Under the pieces are notes generated by a model. That model was not told the DNA's origin. It made no database searches and saw nothing but the letters and a program-made list of their open reading frames with translations. The position numbers and the translations under genes were made by a program. Of a stretch of 64,000 nucleotides of DNA, positions 50,674-61,119 are shown piece by piece. The DNA is from Sphaerisporangium corydalis (lineage in GTDB: Bacteria > Actinomycetota > Actinomycetes > Streptosporangiales > Streptosporangiaceae): NCBI RefSeq assembly GCF_025506355.1, contig NZ_JANZYP010000037.1, positions 26,636-90,635 on the forward strand, written 5' to 3'. Numbering within the stretch: the first letter of the stretch is position 1; each line of letters begins with the position of its first letter.

Positions 50674-52752
50674 GTGACGAAGCCGTCGCCGCGCAGGATG
50701 CTGCCGCTGCTCTCCGCACCCCGTGGAGGTGGCCGGGATCCGATGACATGCCGGTTCCGGTGTGGCGACGCCTGCTCGCACGAGATCCCCAACACCAGCG
50801 GCAACACCTACTTCAACGACATCGCCGCGAGCACTGTGTCGCGGCGCGGCGCGCTCAGGGCGGGTGCCCTGGGCACGCTCGTGGCGACCGTCGGCGTGGG
50901 AGGGGCCGTGGCCGCCGTGCCGGCCACCGCCTCCGCGACCGGCCAGGAGGCGGGAAGCGTCAGGGAACTGCGCAAGGCGCCGAAGTTCACCCCCGTGGCG
51001 CCGAACACGCAGGACGCCCTGGTCGTGGCCGACGGCTACGCCACGGCGGTCGTGGCCCGCTGGGGCGATCCGGTGGTGCCCGGTGCGCCCGCCTTCGACT
51101 TCGACCACCAGACGGGCGAGGCGCAGGCCGGGCAGTTCGGCTACAACTGCGACTTCGTCACCTTCTTCCCCACGGGCTCCGCGCGCGGGCTGCTGTGGGT
51201 GAATCACGAGTACACCAATGAAGACCTGATGTTCCGGGGCTGGACCGGCGGCGACAACGCCCCCCTGGAGCAGATCAAGGTCGGTCTCGCCGCGCACGGC
51301 GGGTCGATCGTCGAGATCGAGCGCGTGGGCCGCACCGGCCAGTGGAAACTCGTCACGAGCGGCCGGCGCCGCTACAACCGGCGGATCACCGCGCACACGC
51401 GCATGCGGATCTCCGGGCCCGCCGCCGGATCGGCGCTGCTCAAGACCTCGGCCGACCCGCGCGGCACCACCGTCCTCGGCATGCTCAACAACTGCGCCGG
51501 CGGCACGACGCCGTGGAAGACCGTCCTGACCGGCGAGGAGAACTGGAACCAGTACTTCGTCGGCGGCACCGGCGTCCCCGAGGCGCAGAAGCCGTACCTC
51601 GTGCGATACGGGGTCAGCACCACCGTCGCGATCCCCGCGGGCAACCGGCGCTTCGACCGGGTCGAGGAGCGGTTCGACCTCGCCAAGCACCCCCAGGAGC
51701 TCAACCGGTTCGGCTGGATCGTCGAGATCGACCCGTTCGACCCCGACTCCACCCCCGTCAAACGCACCGCCCTCGGCCGGTTCGCCCACGAGGGCGCGAC
51801 CACCTCGCTCACCAAGGACGGCCGCGTCGCCGTCTACATGGGGGACGACACCCGGTTCGAGTACATCTACAAGTTCGTCTCCAAAGATCGGTACATCCCC
51901 GGCTTCGACCGGCACAACCGGAACCTGCTGGACGAGGGCACGCTGTACGTGGCCAAGTTCACCGGCGACAGCCCGGCGGCCGAGATCGACGGCACCGGCA
52001 GGCTGCCGTCCGACGGCGCCTTCGACGGCACCGGCACCTGGCTCCCCCTGGTGAGCGGCGACAAGTCCCACGTCGCCGGCATGACCGCCGACGAGGTCCT
52101 CGTGTACACCCGCTTCGCCGCCGACAAGGCCGGCGCGACCAAGATGGACCGCCCGGAGGACATCGAGCGCAACCCGGTCACCGGGGCCGTGTACGCCGCG
52201 CTCACCAACAACTCCAACAGGACCGCCGCGAACATCGACGAGGCCAACCCCCGGCCCGCCAACAAGCACGGTCAGATCCTGGAGATCGTCGAACGCAGGG
52301 ACGACTCCGGAGCGACGTCGTTCACCTGGGCGCTCCCGCTCGTCTGCGGCGACCCGGCGGACCCCTCGACGTACTACGGGGGGTACGACAAGACCAAGGT
52401 GTCCCCGATCTCCTGCCCCGACAACGTCACCTTCGACGCCGACGGCAACCTGTGGATCGCCACCGACGGGAACGCCCTGGGCTCCAACGACGGCCTGTTC
52501 GCCATGCCGGTCGGCGGGCCCGAACGTGGACACGTCCGGCAGTTCCTTACGGTGCCCCGGGGGGCCGAGACCTGCGGCCCGCTGGTCGTCAAGGACCAGC
52601 TCAGCGTCTTCGTCGCCGTCCAGCACCCGGGCGAGATCACCGGCGCCACCCCCGACAACCCCGTCAGCCACTGGCCCGACGGCGGCACCAGCCAGCCCCG
52701 CCCCTCAGTAGCCGTAGCCTGGCACAAACAAGGCAAAAAAATAGGCTCCTGA
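50674..52752 (+). CDS. Secreted PhoX-type (DUF839) phosphatase
   Basis: A 692-residue protein. A long N-terminal region leads to a Tat-like signal (SRRGALRAGALGTLVATVGVGG, about 57-80), then the PhoX/DUF839 domain with GYNCDFVTFFP, LLWVNHEYTNEDLMF, NNCAGGTTPWKTVLTGEENWNQYF (pattern), RFAHEGATT, YMGDDTRFEYIYKFVS, RPEDIERNPVTGAVYAALTNN and FDADGNLWIATDG. PhoX enzymes use Ca and Fe to release phosphate from organic esters outside the cell. GTG at 50674 with GGAGG upstream. No clear PHO box is seen. Confidence 0.9.
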   Translation: MTKPSPRRMLPLLSAPRGGGRDPMTCRFRCGDACSHEIPNTSGNTYFNDIAASTVSRRGALRAGALGTLVATVGVGGAVAAVPATASATGQEAGSVRELRKAPKFTPVAPNTQDALVVADGYATAVVARWGDPVVPGAPAFDFDHQTGEAQAGQFGYNCDFVTFFPTGSARGLLWVNHEYTNEDLMFRGWTGGDNAPLEQIKVGLAAHGGSIVEIERVGRTGQWKLVTSGRRRYNRRITAHTRMRISGPAAGSALLKTSADPRGTTVLGMLNNCAGGTTPWKTVLTGEENWNQYFVGGTGVPEAQKPYLVRYGVSTTVAIPAGNRRFDRVEERFDLAKHPQELNRFGWIVEIDPFDPDSTPVKRTALGRFAHEGATTSLTKDGRVAVYMGDDTRFEYIYKFVSKDRYIPGFDRHNRNLLDEGTLYVAKFTGDSPAAEIDGTGRLPSDGAFDGTGTWLPLVSGDKSHVAGMTADEVLVYTRFAADKAGATKMDRPEDIERNPVTGAVYAALTNNSNRTAANIDEANPRPANKHGQILEIVERRDDSGATSFTWALPLVCGDPADPSTYYGGYDKTKVSPISCPDNVTFDADGNLWIATDGNALGSNDGLFAMPVGGPERGHVRQFLTVPRGAETCGPLVVKDQLSVFVAVQHPGEITGATPDNPVSHWPDGGTSQPRPSVAVAWHKQGKKIGS

Positions 52753-52756
52753 CCCA

Positions 52757-52900
52757 TCGGCCCTCGCCTTCGGCTCGGGCAGTGTCACCAGCGGGGCTCC
52801 TGTCAGGGCGTCGGGCCTCGCCTTCGGCTCGGGCAGTATCTCTAGCGGGGCTCCGCCCCTGATCGAAGGGCTCCGCCCCTCGAGCTCCCCGACTGTCGCG
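52757..52900 (+). repeat. Repeated hairpin units after the phoX-type gene
   Basis: Two 44-bp imperfect direct repeats (52757-52800 and 52811-52854) share GCCTTCGGCTCGGGCAGT and AGCGGGGCTCC. They are followed by two GGGGCTCCGCCCC / GGGCTCCGCCCC dyads (about 52845-52880). They probably act as a compound terminator; it may be a small dispersed element. Confidence 0.55.
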
Positions 52901-52974
52901 TGCCGATCAAGCCAGGCGCGTTGTCGGGAAGCGCGAGGTGACGTCTACGCCGGCCGGGGCTGTGGTGGTCGGGG

Positions 52975-53385
52975 TCAGCGGACTTCGTTGATGCGGATCA
53001 GGTTGCCGGAGGGGTCGCGGACGGCGCAGTCGCGGACGCCGTAGGGCTGGTCGGTGGGTTCCTGGACGATCTCGGCGCCGCCTGCCTCCAGGCGGGCGAA
53101 GGTGGCGTCGAGGTCGGTGGTGGCCAGGGCGACGCGGGCGTAGCTGCCCTTGGCCATCATCTCGGTGATGACGCGGCGCTCTTCGTCGGTGACACCGGTG
53201 TCGGCGGCAGGGGGCTCCAGGACGATGGACGTGCCTGGCTGGTCGGGAGGGCCGACCGTGATCCAGCGCATCCCGCCGTATCCGACGTCGTTGCGGACCT
53301 CGAAGCCGAGAATGTCGCGATAGAAGCCCAGCGCCGCGTCCGGGTCGTCGTGCGGGAGGAAGGCGTAATGAATGGTGATGTTCAT
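52975..53385 (-). CDS. VOC family protein, intact copy
   Basis: A 136-residue glyoxalase/bleomycin-resistance fold: HYAFLPHDDPDAALGFYRDILGFEV, GGMRWITVGPPDQPGTSIVLEPP, YARVALATTDLDATFARLEAGGAEIVQEP and VRDCAVRDPSGNLIRIN. Substrate unknown; many are metal-dependent dioxygenases, epimerases or drug binders. ATG at 53385; a GTG at 53394 is also possible. A broken copy of the same gene lies at 56621-56859 behind an AraC gene, and both share an identical 34-bp upstream sequence. Confidence 0.85.
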   Translation of the reverse strand: MNITIHYAFLPHDDPDAALGFYRDILGFEVRNDVGYGGMRWITVGPPDQPGTSIVLEPPAADTGVTDEERRVITEMMAKGSYARVALATTDLDATFARLEAGGAEIVQEPTDQPYGVRDCAVRDPSGNLIRINEVR

Positions 53386-53417
53386 GGCGTTCACGCTAGT
53401 TCCGGCTCAGTGAGCGG

Positions 53418-53451
53418 CGCTTCTCGATTCCTGATGGGTTTGGTCACCTGT
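53418..53451. repeat. 34-bp direct repeat, copy 1
   Basis: Identical to 56891-56924; it begins GCGCTTCTCGATTCCTGATG. On the minus strand it encodes VTKPIRNREA, the C-terminus of the AraC gene at the other copy. Here it is a leftover with no AraC gene attached. Confidence 0.85.
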
Positions 53452-53460
53452 CGGGGAAGC

Positions 53461-53499
53461 ACGGAACACCCCTCGCCGCGGTCGGCTCGGGGTGTCCGT
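53461..53499 (-). terminator. Terminator of the UvrA-paralogue gene
   Basis: ACGGAACACCCC / GGGGTGTCCGT, an 11-bp stem with one bulged A, lies 11 bp past the stop of the leftward gene. Confidence 0.6.
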
Positions 53500-53510
53500 G
53501 AGGGGGTCGG

Positions 53511-55898
<2,388 letters not shown>

Positions 55899-55949
55899 CG
55901 TGTCTCCATCCGTTAGTCGCGCGCTCGGCGCCGGAACCAAGGTATCCGC

Positions 55950-56003
55950 GCCGCTCCGGCCCGTGGAGCCTGCTGCTGTGGAGCCGCTCCGGCCCGTGGA
56001 GCC
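55950..56003. repeat. 21-bp direct repeat, 33-bp period
   Basis: GCCGCTCCGGCCCGTGGAGC plus C at 55950-55970 and again at 55983-56003, in the leader of the UvrA-paralogue gene. Confidence 0.8.
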
Positions 56004-56075
56004 CGCCGGCCCGCCGAGCCGGCCCGGCCCCCGGCCGAACGTGTCGGCCGGCGGCCAGGTTCCCGGCCGGTCGGG

Positions 56076-56432
56076 TCAGCTGTCCTGGAGCAGGCCGAGG
56101 ACGTTGCCGTCGGGGTCGGTGAAGGTCGCCACCAGGCGGCCACCGCCCACGTCGTGCGCGGCCTCCTTGACGACGGCACCCGCTGCGGTCACCTCGGCCA
56201 GCTTCGCCTCGATGTCCGGTACGTGCCAGTAGGCCACCGGCGAGGTCGCGCCCTGCGGTCCACCGCCCGGTACCAGCCCGATGTGCTGGCCGGCGGCATC
56301 GAAGCCGACGTAGTAGGACGAGTCGGCCTGCGGCGCCACGCCGAGCAGGGCGGCGTACACCGCCTTGGCCTTCGCCAGATCGGACACGGGGTGCAGCACG
56401 GTCTTGATCCCCTGGGTGGAAGAGTCGGTCAT
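56076..56432 (-). CDS. VOC family protein
   Basis: A 118-residue glyoxalase-fold protein: [95 protein letters not shown] (pattern, 70-117). This subtype is common beside ArsR or regulatory genes in actinobacteria, with unknown substrate. ATG at 56432 has AGGAG upstream. It precedes the UvrA-paralogue gene on the same strand, 177 bp apart. Confidence 0.85.
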   Translation of the reverse strand: MTDSSTQGIKTVLHPVSDLAKAKAVYAALLGVAPQADSSYYVGFDAAGQHIGLVPGGGPQGATSPVAYWHVPDIEAKLAEVTAAGAVVKEAAHDVGGGRLVATFTDPDGNVLGLLQDS

Positions 56433-56620
56433 GATCGCTCCTGAGGTCGTCGGGTCGCGGGGACCCGGTGATTGTCGGGTGTGAATCGGGGGTGAATGGG
56501 CGGAAAGCCCGGAAATATCGGTGGCCGTCAGCTTGGTGACGGTGGGGGGCGCGTTGTCGGTGATGTCGAGTCTGGGAGACGTCGAGTCTGGGGGGACGTC
56601 GGTCATGTCCCGTCACGTCG

Positions 56621-56859
56621 GGTCGGCGGCCGGTGGCTCCAGGACGATGGTCGTGCCGGGGCGGTCGGGGGGCGGCCGTGATGTGCCGGGCTGATCGGCG
56701 GGGACGGCCGTGATCCGGCGCGTCCCGCCGTGGCCGGCGTCGTCGGCGACCTCGAAGCCGAGGTGTCGCGGGCCTCGAAGCCGGAGAAGATCGAAGAAGG
56801 TCAGGGACGCGTCACGGGTCGTCGTGCGGGTGGAAGCCTGGGTGAATCGCGGTGTTCAT
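56621..56859 (-). pseudogene. Decayed copy of the VOC gene at 52975
   Basis: From an ATG at 56859 the frame reads MNTAIHPGFHPHDDP and stops. Scattered over other frames, pieces of the intact VOC protein can still be read: GFEVADDAGHGG, RRITAVPADQPGTS and TIVLEPPAADP, matching GFEVRNDVGYGG, RWITVGPPDQPGTS and SIVLEPPAADT of the intact copy. The 3' half is absent. It lies just after the AraC gene, where a functional VOC partner would be expected. Confidence 0.75.
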
Positions 56860-56864
56860 AATGG

Positions 56865-57314
56865 TCAGGCTAGTTGTGGCCCGGCGGGCAGCGCTTCTCG
56901 ATTCCTGATGGGTTTGGTCACCTGCTTGGCCACACAGGACGGGATCCCGGCCGTCGCGCGCGCCTCGTGCAGCCGGTAGGCGCTGGGCGGCATGCCGACC
57001 AGCTCGGTGAAACGCGTGCTGAAGGTGCCGAGCGACGAGCAGCCGACCGTGAAACAGACCTCGGTGACGCTGAGGTCGCCACGGCGCAGCAACGCCATCG
57101 CGCGCTCGATGCGCCGCGTCATCAGGTAACTGTACGGTGACTCGCCGTAGGCCAGCCGGAACTCCCGGCTGAGGTGCCCTGCCGACATGTGCACGCCCCG
57201 GGCGAGCGCCTCGACGTCCAGGGGCTGCGCGTACTCCCGGTCGATCCGGTCGCGGACGCGGCGCATCCGCGCGAGGTCGCGCAGGCGTTGCGCTCCGGCG
57301 GAACTGCTGGTCAC
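56865..57314 (-). CDS. AraC-family transcriptional regulator, short form
   Basis: A 149-residue protein consisting almost only of the double AraC HTH: RMRRVRDRIDREYAQPLDVEALARGVHMSAGHLSREFRLAYGESPYSYLMTRRIERAMALL (pattern, 17-77), then VTEVCFTVGCSSLGTFSTRFTELVGMPPSAYR. No sensor domain. GTG at 57314 follows CACAAT by 7 nt, a likely leaderless start; an in-frame ATG at 57437 is possible. Its C-terminus lies in a 34-bp sequence also found beside the intact VOC gene at 53 kb, implying an ancestral AraC-VOC pair. Confidence 0.85.
   Translation of the reverse strand: MTSSSAGAQRLRDLARMRRVRDRIDREYAQPLDVEALARGVHMSAGHLSREFRLAYGESPYSYLMTRRIERAMALLRRGDLSVTEVCFTVGCSSLGTFSTRFTELVGMPPSAYRLHEARATAGIPSCVAKQVTKPIRNREALPAGPQLA
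56891..56924. repeat. 34-bp direct repeat, copy 2
   Basis: Identical to 53418-53451. It lies inside the 3' end of the AraC gene. The two copies bracket the UvrA-paralogue gene, a VOC gene and the decayed VOC copy. Confidence 0.85.
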
Positions 57315-57458
57315 CTGCGCGATTGTGCCACACGAACCGCTCACCCCGCCCCCGGGCCGTACGACGCCGTCGCCCTGCCGTCCCACCGGGAAGAGATGAG
57401 CGCTCGGGGGCTGGACCAGGGCACCCGCGGTCGTCACGCCACGAAGCCCCCCGCGCCC

Positions 57459-59093
57459 TCACGCGTCGGGGGCGCCCGTTTCGAGCAGGCGGCCCTCGGC
57501 CAGCCGTAGCCGGCGGTCCACCCCGATCTCGGCGAGGAACCGCTCGTCGTGGCTGACCACCACGAAGGCGCCCTCGTACGACCGCAGGGCCCCTTCCAGC
57601 TGGGAGACGCTGACCAGGTCGAGGTTGTTGGTCGGCTCGTCGAGCAGGAGCAGCCGCGGCGCCGGCTCGGCGAACAGGACGCAGGCCAGGGTGGCGCGCA
57701 GCCGCTCGCCGCCGGACAGGGCACCGACCGGCAGGTGGATGCGGGAGCCACGGAACAGGAAACGGGCGAGCAGGTGCATGCGCTTCGTCTCCGGCATCCC
57801 GGGCGCGAACGCGACCAGGTTCTCGGCGACCGTACGGCCGAGGTCCAGCAGGTCCAGTCGCTGGGACAGGTACGCGATCCGGCCGTTGGCCCGCTTGATC
57901 GTGCCGCCCTCCGGCGCCAGCTCGCCGTTGATCACGCGCAGCAGGGTGGACTTGCCGGCGCCGTTGGGACCGGTGAGGGCGATCCGCTCGGGCCCCCGGA
58001 TCGCCAGGTCGGCGCCCTCGCCGGCGAACAGCGCCCGCTGACCGTAGCGCACCCGGATCCCCTCGCCGAGGAAGACCGTGCGCCCTGCGGGGACGTTGGT
58101 CGCGGGCAGCTCCAGGACGATCTTCTGCTCGTCACGCAGGGCACGGCTCGCGTCGTCGAGCCGGGCCTTGGCCTCGCCGACCCGCGCGGTGCGCGTCTCG
58201 TCGGACTTCCCCGCCGACTCCTGGGCGCGCCGCTTCATCGTCCCGGCGAAGATCTTCGGTAGCCCGGCGTCACCGAGGTTCCTGGCGGCGTTGCTCGCCC
58301 GGCGCGCGGCGCGCTCGCGGGCCTGCTGCAGCTCCCGCTTCTCCCGCTTCACCTCCTGCTCGGCGTTGCGGACGTTCTTCTCGGCGACCTCCCGCGCGGC
58401 GCGCACGGCCTCCTCGTACGCGGTGAAGTTCCCGCCGTACGACCGGACCTCACCCCGGTCCTGCTCGGCGACGCGGTCCATGCGGTCGAGCAGCGCCCGG
58501 TCGTGGCTGACCAGCAGCAGGCAGCCGTTCCAGTCGTCGAGCACGCCGTACAGCTTGCGGCGCGCGTCCAGGTCGAGGTTGTTGGTCGGCTCGTCCAGCA
58601 GCAGGACGTCGGGGCGCCTCAGTAGCTGGGCCGCCAGGCCGAGGGAGACGACCTCGCCGCCGCTGAGGGCGTGCAGGCGCCGGCTGAGCGGGATGTCGCC
58701 GAGGCCGAGCCGGTCGAGCTGGGCACGGGTGCGCTCCTCGATGTCCCAGTCGTTGCCGATCGTGGTGAAGTGTTCCTCGCTCGCGTCGCCCGACTCGATG
58801 GCGTCCAGCGCCCTGATCACCGGGGCGATGCCCAGGACCTCGGCCACGGTCAGGTCGCCGGCGAGGGGCAGCGTCTGGGGCAGGTAGCCCAGCACCCCCT
58901 GCGTCACCACCGAACCGCTGGCCGGGCGGAGTTCACCGGCGATCAGCCGGAGCAGCGTGCTCTTCCCCGCGCCGTTGGGCGCCACCAGGCCGGTGTGCCC
59001 CGCGGGGACGGTGAAGGAGAGGTCCTCGAACACCGGGGTGTCGTCGGGCCAGGAAAAGGACAGGTCGGAGACCACGATGAGGGCGTCGGACAT
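57459..59093 (-). CDS. ABC-F family ATPase, ribosome-protection type
   Basis: A 544-residue soluble protein with two ABC domains and no membrane part. Walker A motifs are APNGAGKST and GPNGAGKST; signatures LSGGEVVSLGLAAQLL and LSGGERLRATLACVL; both Walker B motifs are LLLDEPTNNLDL. The interdomain linker (about 235-300) is long, Arg/Lys/Glu-rich and helical, as in ABC-F proteins that enter the ribosomal E site and dislodge antibiotics. ATG at 59093 follows GGAAG. A possible leader ORF lies upstream. Other ABC-F roles, such as translation factor, cannot be excluded. Confidence 0.9.
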   Translation of the reverse strand: MSDALIVVSDLSFSWPDDTPVFEDLSFTVPAGHTGLVAPNGAGKSTLLRLIAGELRPASGSVVTQGVLGYLPQTLPLAGDLTVAEVLGIAPVIRALDAIESGDASEEHFTTIGNDWDIEERTRAQLDRLGLGDIPLSRRLHALSGGEVVSLGLAAQLLRRPDVLLLDEPTNNLDLDARRKLYGVLDDWNGCLLLVSHDRALLDRMDRVAEQDRGEVRSYGGNFTAYEEAVRAAREVAEKNVRNAEQEVKREKRELQQARERAARRASNAARNLGDAGLPKIFAGTMKRRAQESAGKSDETRTARVGEAKARLDDASRALRDEQKIVLELPATNVPAGRTVFLGEGIRVRYGQRALFAGEGADLAIRGPERIALTGPNGAGKSTLLRVINGELAPEGGTIKRANGRIAYLSQRLDLLDLGRTVAENLVAFAPGMPETKRMHLLARFLFRGSRIHLPVGALSGGERLRATLACVLFAEPAPRLLLLDEPTNNLDLVSVSQLEGALRSYEGAFVVVSHDERFLAEIGVDRRLRLAEGRLLETGAPDA

Positions 59094-59188
59094 CGAATCG
59101 CTTCCGCGTTCGGCCGGCACGGCGAAGCCGCCCGGTAATTGGCCAGGACACGAAGACATCGCCGACCGGCGACCACGCTGGGCGCGCG

Positions 59189-59248
59189 TCACCGATGGCC
59201 ATGCGATCCGGGATCACCCGGAGATGTCGTCGTCGCCTGCCATCTCAT
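59189..59248 (-). other. Possible leader ORF before ABC-F gene
   Basis: ATG at 59248, with GGAACGG just upstream, opens a 19-codon frame starting MRWQATTTSPG and ending about 95 bp before the ABC-F start. Its middle holds a CCGGG/CCCGG hairpin. ABC-F resistance genes are often controlled by such leader attenuators, but nothing here proves translation. Confidence 0.25.
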
Positions 59249-59314
59249 GCTCCGTTCCACCACTACTTGCCCGAACACGCTACCAGCCGCCCTCACCGCC
59301 GCGCCGCTGATATA

Positions 59315-59521
59315 TCACCCACCAAGAGCCGGGCCAGTGCCTTTGACTCTGTCGATGAACATGACCCACGCGGAGAATGTAAAGATCAGTTTCGGCCCGT
59401 CGGGATTCTTGGAGTCGCGTACGGCGACACCACCAGGAAGGTTGCTTGCGACTTCGACACATTCATCGCCATTGCCTTGGCTGTGGGAGCTTTTCCGCCA
59501 CTTGGCGAGGGACAGTTCCAT
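59315..59521 (-). CDS. DUF397 protein
   Basis: A 68-residue protein with the full DUF397 pattern: LAKWRKSSHSQGNGDECVEVA, VAVRDSKNPDGPKLIF and WVMFIDRVK. DUF397 proteins pair with XRE/DUF5753 regulators in actinomycetes, probably as an antagonist or toxin-like partner. ATG at 59521 with GGAAGG upstream lies inside the 3' end of the XRE gene, a 59-bp overlap, so the two are co-translated. Part of a whiJ/abaA-type set. Confidence 0.92.
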   Translation of the reverse strand: MELSLAKWRKSSHSQGNGDECVEVASNLPGGVAVRDSKNPDGPKLIFTFSAWVMFIDRVKGTGPALGG

Positions 59522-60374
59522 CGTCGCCTTCCAGCTCATCGAGCATGGTGGACAGGTGGGCGATCGACGCGTCGATACTCAGCGCGGATGCGCACACATG
59601 CTGGAATAGCAGCGTATATCGACCTACTTGCGCGCTCTCCTCTAGATACAGATCATCAGTGGCCGTCTCCAGATAAACAATGCTTCGATCGGTCGGGTCC
59701 GGGAATTCCAGGATCACGAACGGGCCGGCCAACCCCGCGTGCAGTCCGGCCGACATCGGCAACACCTGAACCTTGACGTGCTCCAATGGGCTGGTATCGA
59801 GCAGTTTACGAAGTTGCCCTTCGCGTACCTCTGGACCGAGCCGCAGCAGTGCCGCCTCGTCGATGACGGCCCAGAGATGTGGCGGATCGTCGCGGACGAG
59901 GATCTGCTGACGTGCCAGCCGTGCCTCCACCCGCCGCTCGACCTCGGCGTCATCCCTGACCATGGCCGCCCGGCAGATGGCGGCGGTGTATTCGGCCGTC
60001 TGCAAGAGTCCGGGAATGACGAGCGGCTGGAACGTGCGAATGGACGATGCCTCGGCTTCGAGCCCTACGTAGGAGCCCGCCAGAACGTCCTTGTAGGCGC
60101 TCCACCAGCCGCGTTTTCGGGCTTCTCGGGCCAATGTGACCATGGCTTCGACTACGGCCGTTTCCGTTATGTCGTACAGCGCGCACAAGGCTCGGACATG
60201 GTGGACGTCCGGCCGCTTCGTGAGGCCGTTCTCGAGGCGGGAGATCTTCGCGCTCGACCATTCGAGATCGGCGGCGGCCTCATAGATGGTCTTGCCGGTG
60301 GCTTCTCGCATTCTTCGCAATTCATGCCCTAAACGGCGCAATCGCACTGTCGGACTGCGGTGACCGTCAGCCAT
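59463..60374 (-). CDS. XRE-family regulator with DUF5753 (WhiJ-like)
   Basis: A 303-residue protein. An N-terminal HTH (LGHELRRMREATGKTIYEAAADLEWSSAKISRLENG, pattern, 15-50) is followed by the DUF5753 domain (about 100-285) with FQPLVIPGLLQTAEYTAAI, RQQILVRDDPPHLWAVIDEAALLR and VQVLPMSAGLHAGLAGPFVILEF. These regulators occur in many paralogous sets in Streptomyces (WhiJ). They act with a DUF397 partner and often an AbaA-like ATPase; both are adjacent here. ATG at 60374. It probably represses the divergent ATPase gene and itself. Confidence 0.92.
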   Translation of the reverse strand: MADGHRSPTVRLRRLGHELRRMREATGKTIYEAAADLEWSSAKISRLENGLTKRPDVHHVRALCALYDITETAVVEAMVTLAREARKRGWWSAYKDVLAGSYVGLEAEASSIRTFQPLVIPGLLQTAEYTAAICRAAMVRDDAEVERRVEARLARQQILVRDDPPHLWAVIDEAALLRLGPEVREGQLRKLLDTSPLEHVKVQVLPMSAGLHAGLAGPFVILEFPDPTDRSIVYLETATDDLYLEESAQVGRYTLLFQHVCASALSIDASIAHLSTMLDELEGDDGTVPRQVAEKLPQPRQWR

Positions 60375-60532
60375 CTCCCGATCTCCTTCCGTTTATCCGT
60401 GCTGATCGTAGACCTGTTTCCGCAAGTACGGACAAAAAGCGCGTGTTTCGAGATGTACGTTGCACATTCTTAAATGCGTGGTGCATGATGCCGACTGTAT
60501 CGGTCCCCTCACTTTCTGTAAGCGGAGTCCTT

Positions 60533-60955
60533 ATGACCGTCCGCACCACCCAGCCCTTCGATCGGACCCGCGAAGCCTGCTGGGAACTGTCTGGAGGCCC
60601 GGAGAGCATCGGCGATCTCCGCGGGATCCTCCAGGAGACCCTCGGCCAATGGGAGGTGGGCGACCTCGTCGATGACGTCGTCCTGGTCGCGACCGAACTT
60701 CTCACCAACGCCGTCCTGCACGCACGGCCGCCGATCACGCTGACGCTCCGCCTGGTCGGAGAGGTCCTCGCCGGCGCGGTCGGCGACCACGGTGGCATCT
60801 GGGCGCCTGGAGAGGCGTGGGCGGCACTGGAGGACGACGAACACGGCCGGGGACTCCAGATCGTCTCAGCGATCACCGACCGTTGGGAAGTCGATCCCGG
60901 CCCCGGCCTCGGTAAGACGGTCTGGTTCGCCTGTCAGATCCGAAAGCCGCTGTGA
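60533..60955 (+). CDS. HATPase-type anti-sigma-like kinase (RsbW/AbaA-like)
   Basis: A 140-residue GHKL ATPase domain alone: VGDLVDDVVLVATELLTNAVLHA (N box), VGDHGGIWAP (G1-like), HGRGLQIVSAITDRW (G2) and GKTVWFAC. It resembles RsbW/SpoIIAB kinases and the ATPase found in whiJ-type clusters. It may bind a sigma factor or STAS protein; no partner is adjacent. ATG at 60533 with GGAG upstream. Divergent from the XRE gene across about 160 bp. Confidence 0.88.
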   Translation: MTVRTTQPFDRTREACWELSGGPESIGDLRGILQETLGQWEVGDLVDDVVLVATELLTNAVLHARPPITLTLRLVGEVLAGAVGDHGGIWAPGEAWAALEDDEHGRGLQIVSAITDRWEVDPGPGLGKTVWFACQIRKPL

Positions 60956-61119
60956 GTTCCAGGGCAAGCGAAGGCATCGGTATTCCGGCCGGGCATGGTG
61001 GCCGTGACCTGGGCGGGAGTGATACGGGTGCCATGGCGATGAAGGGGGGCGGAAGAACAAGACTGCTTCTTCGCGAAAAATCCTTCTAGATTCCGCAGCA
61101 CGGTTACTCCGAGGAGGAC

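Noticed and set aside
52757..52900. Insertion-sequence end
   Set aside because: No transposase or terminal inverted repeat pair is associated; the dyads fit terminator-like structures better.
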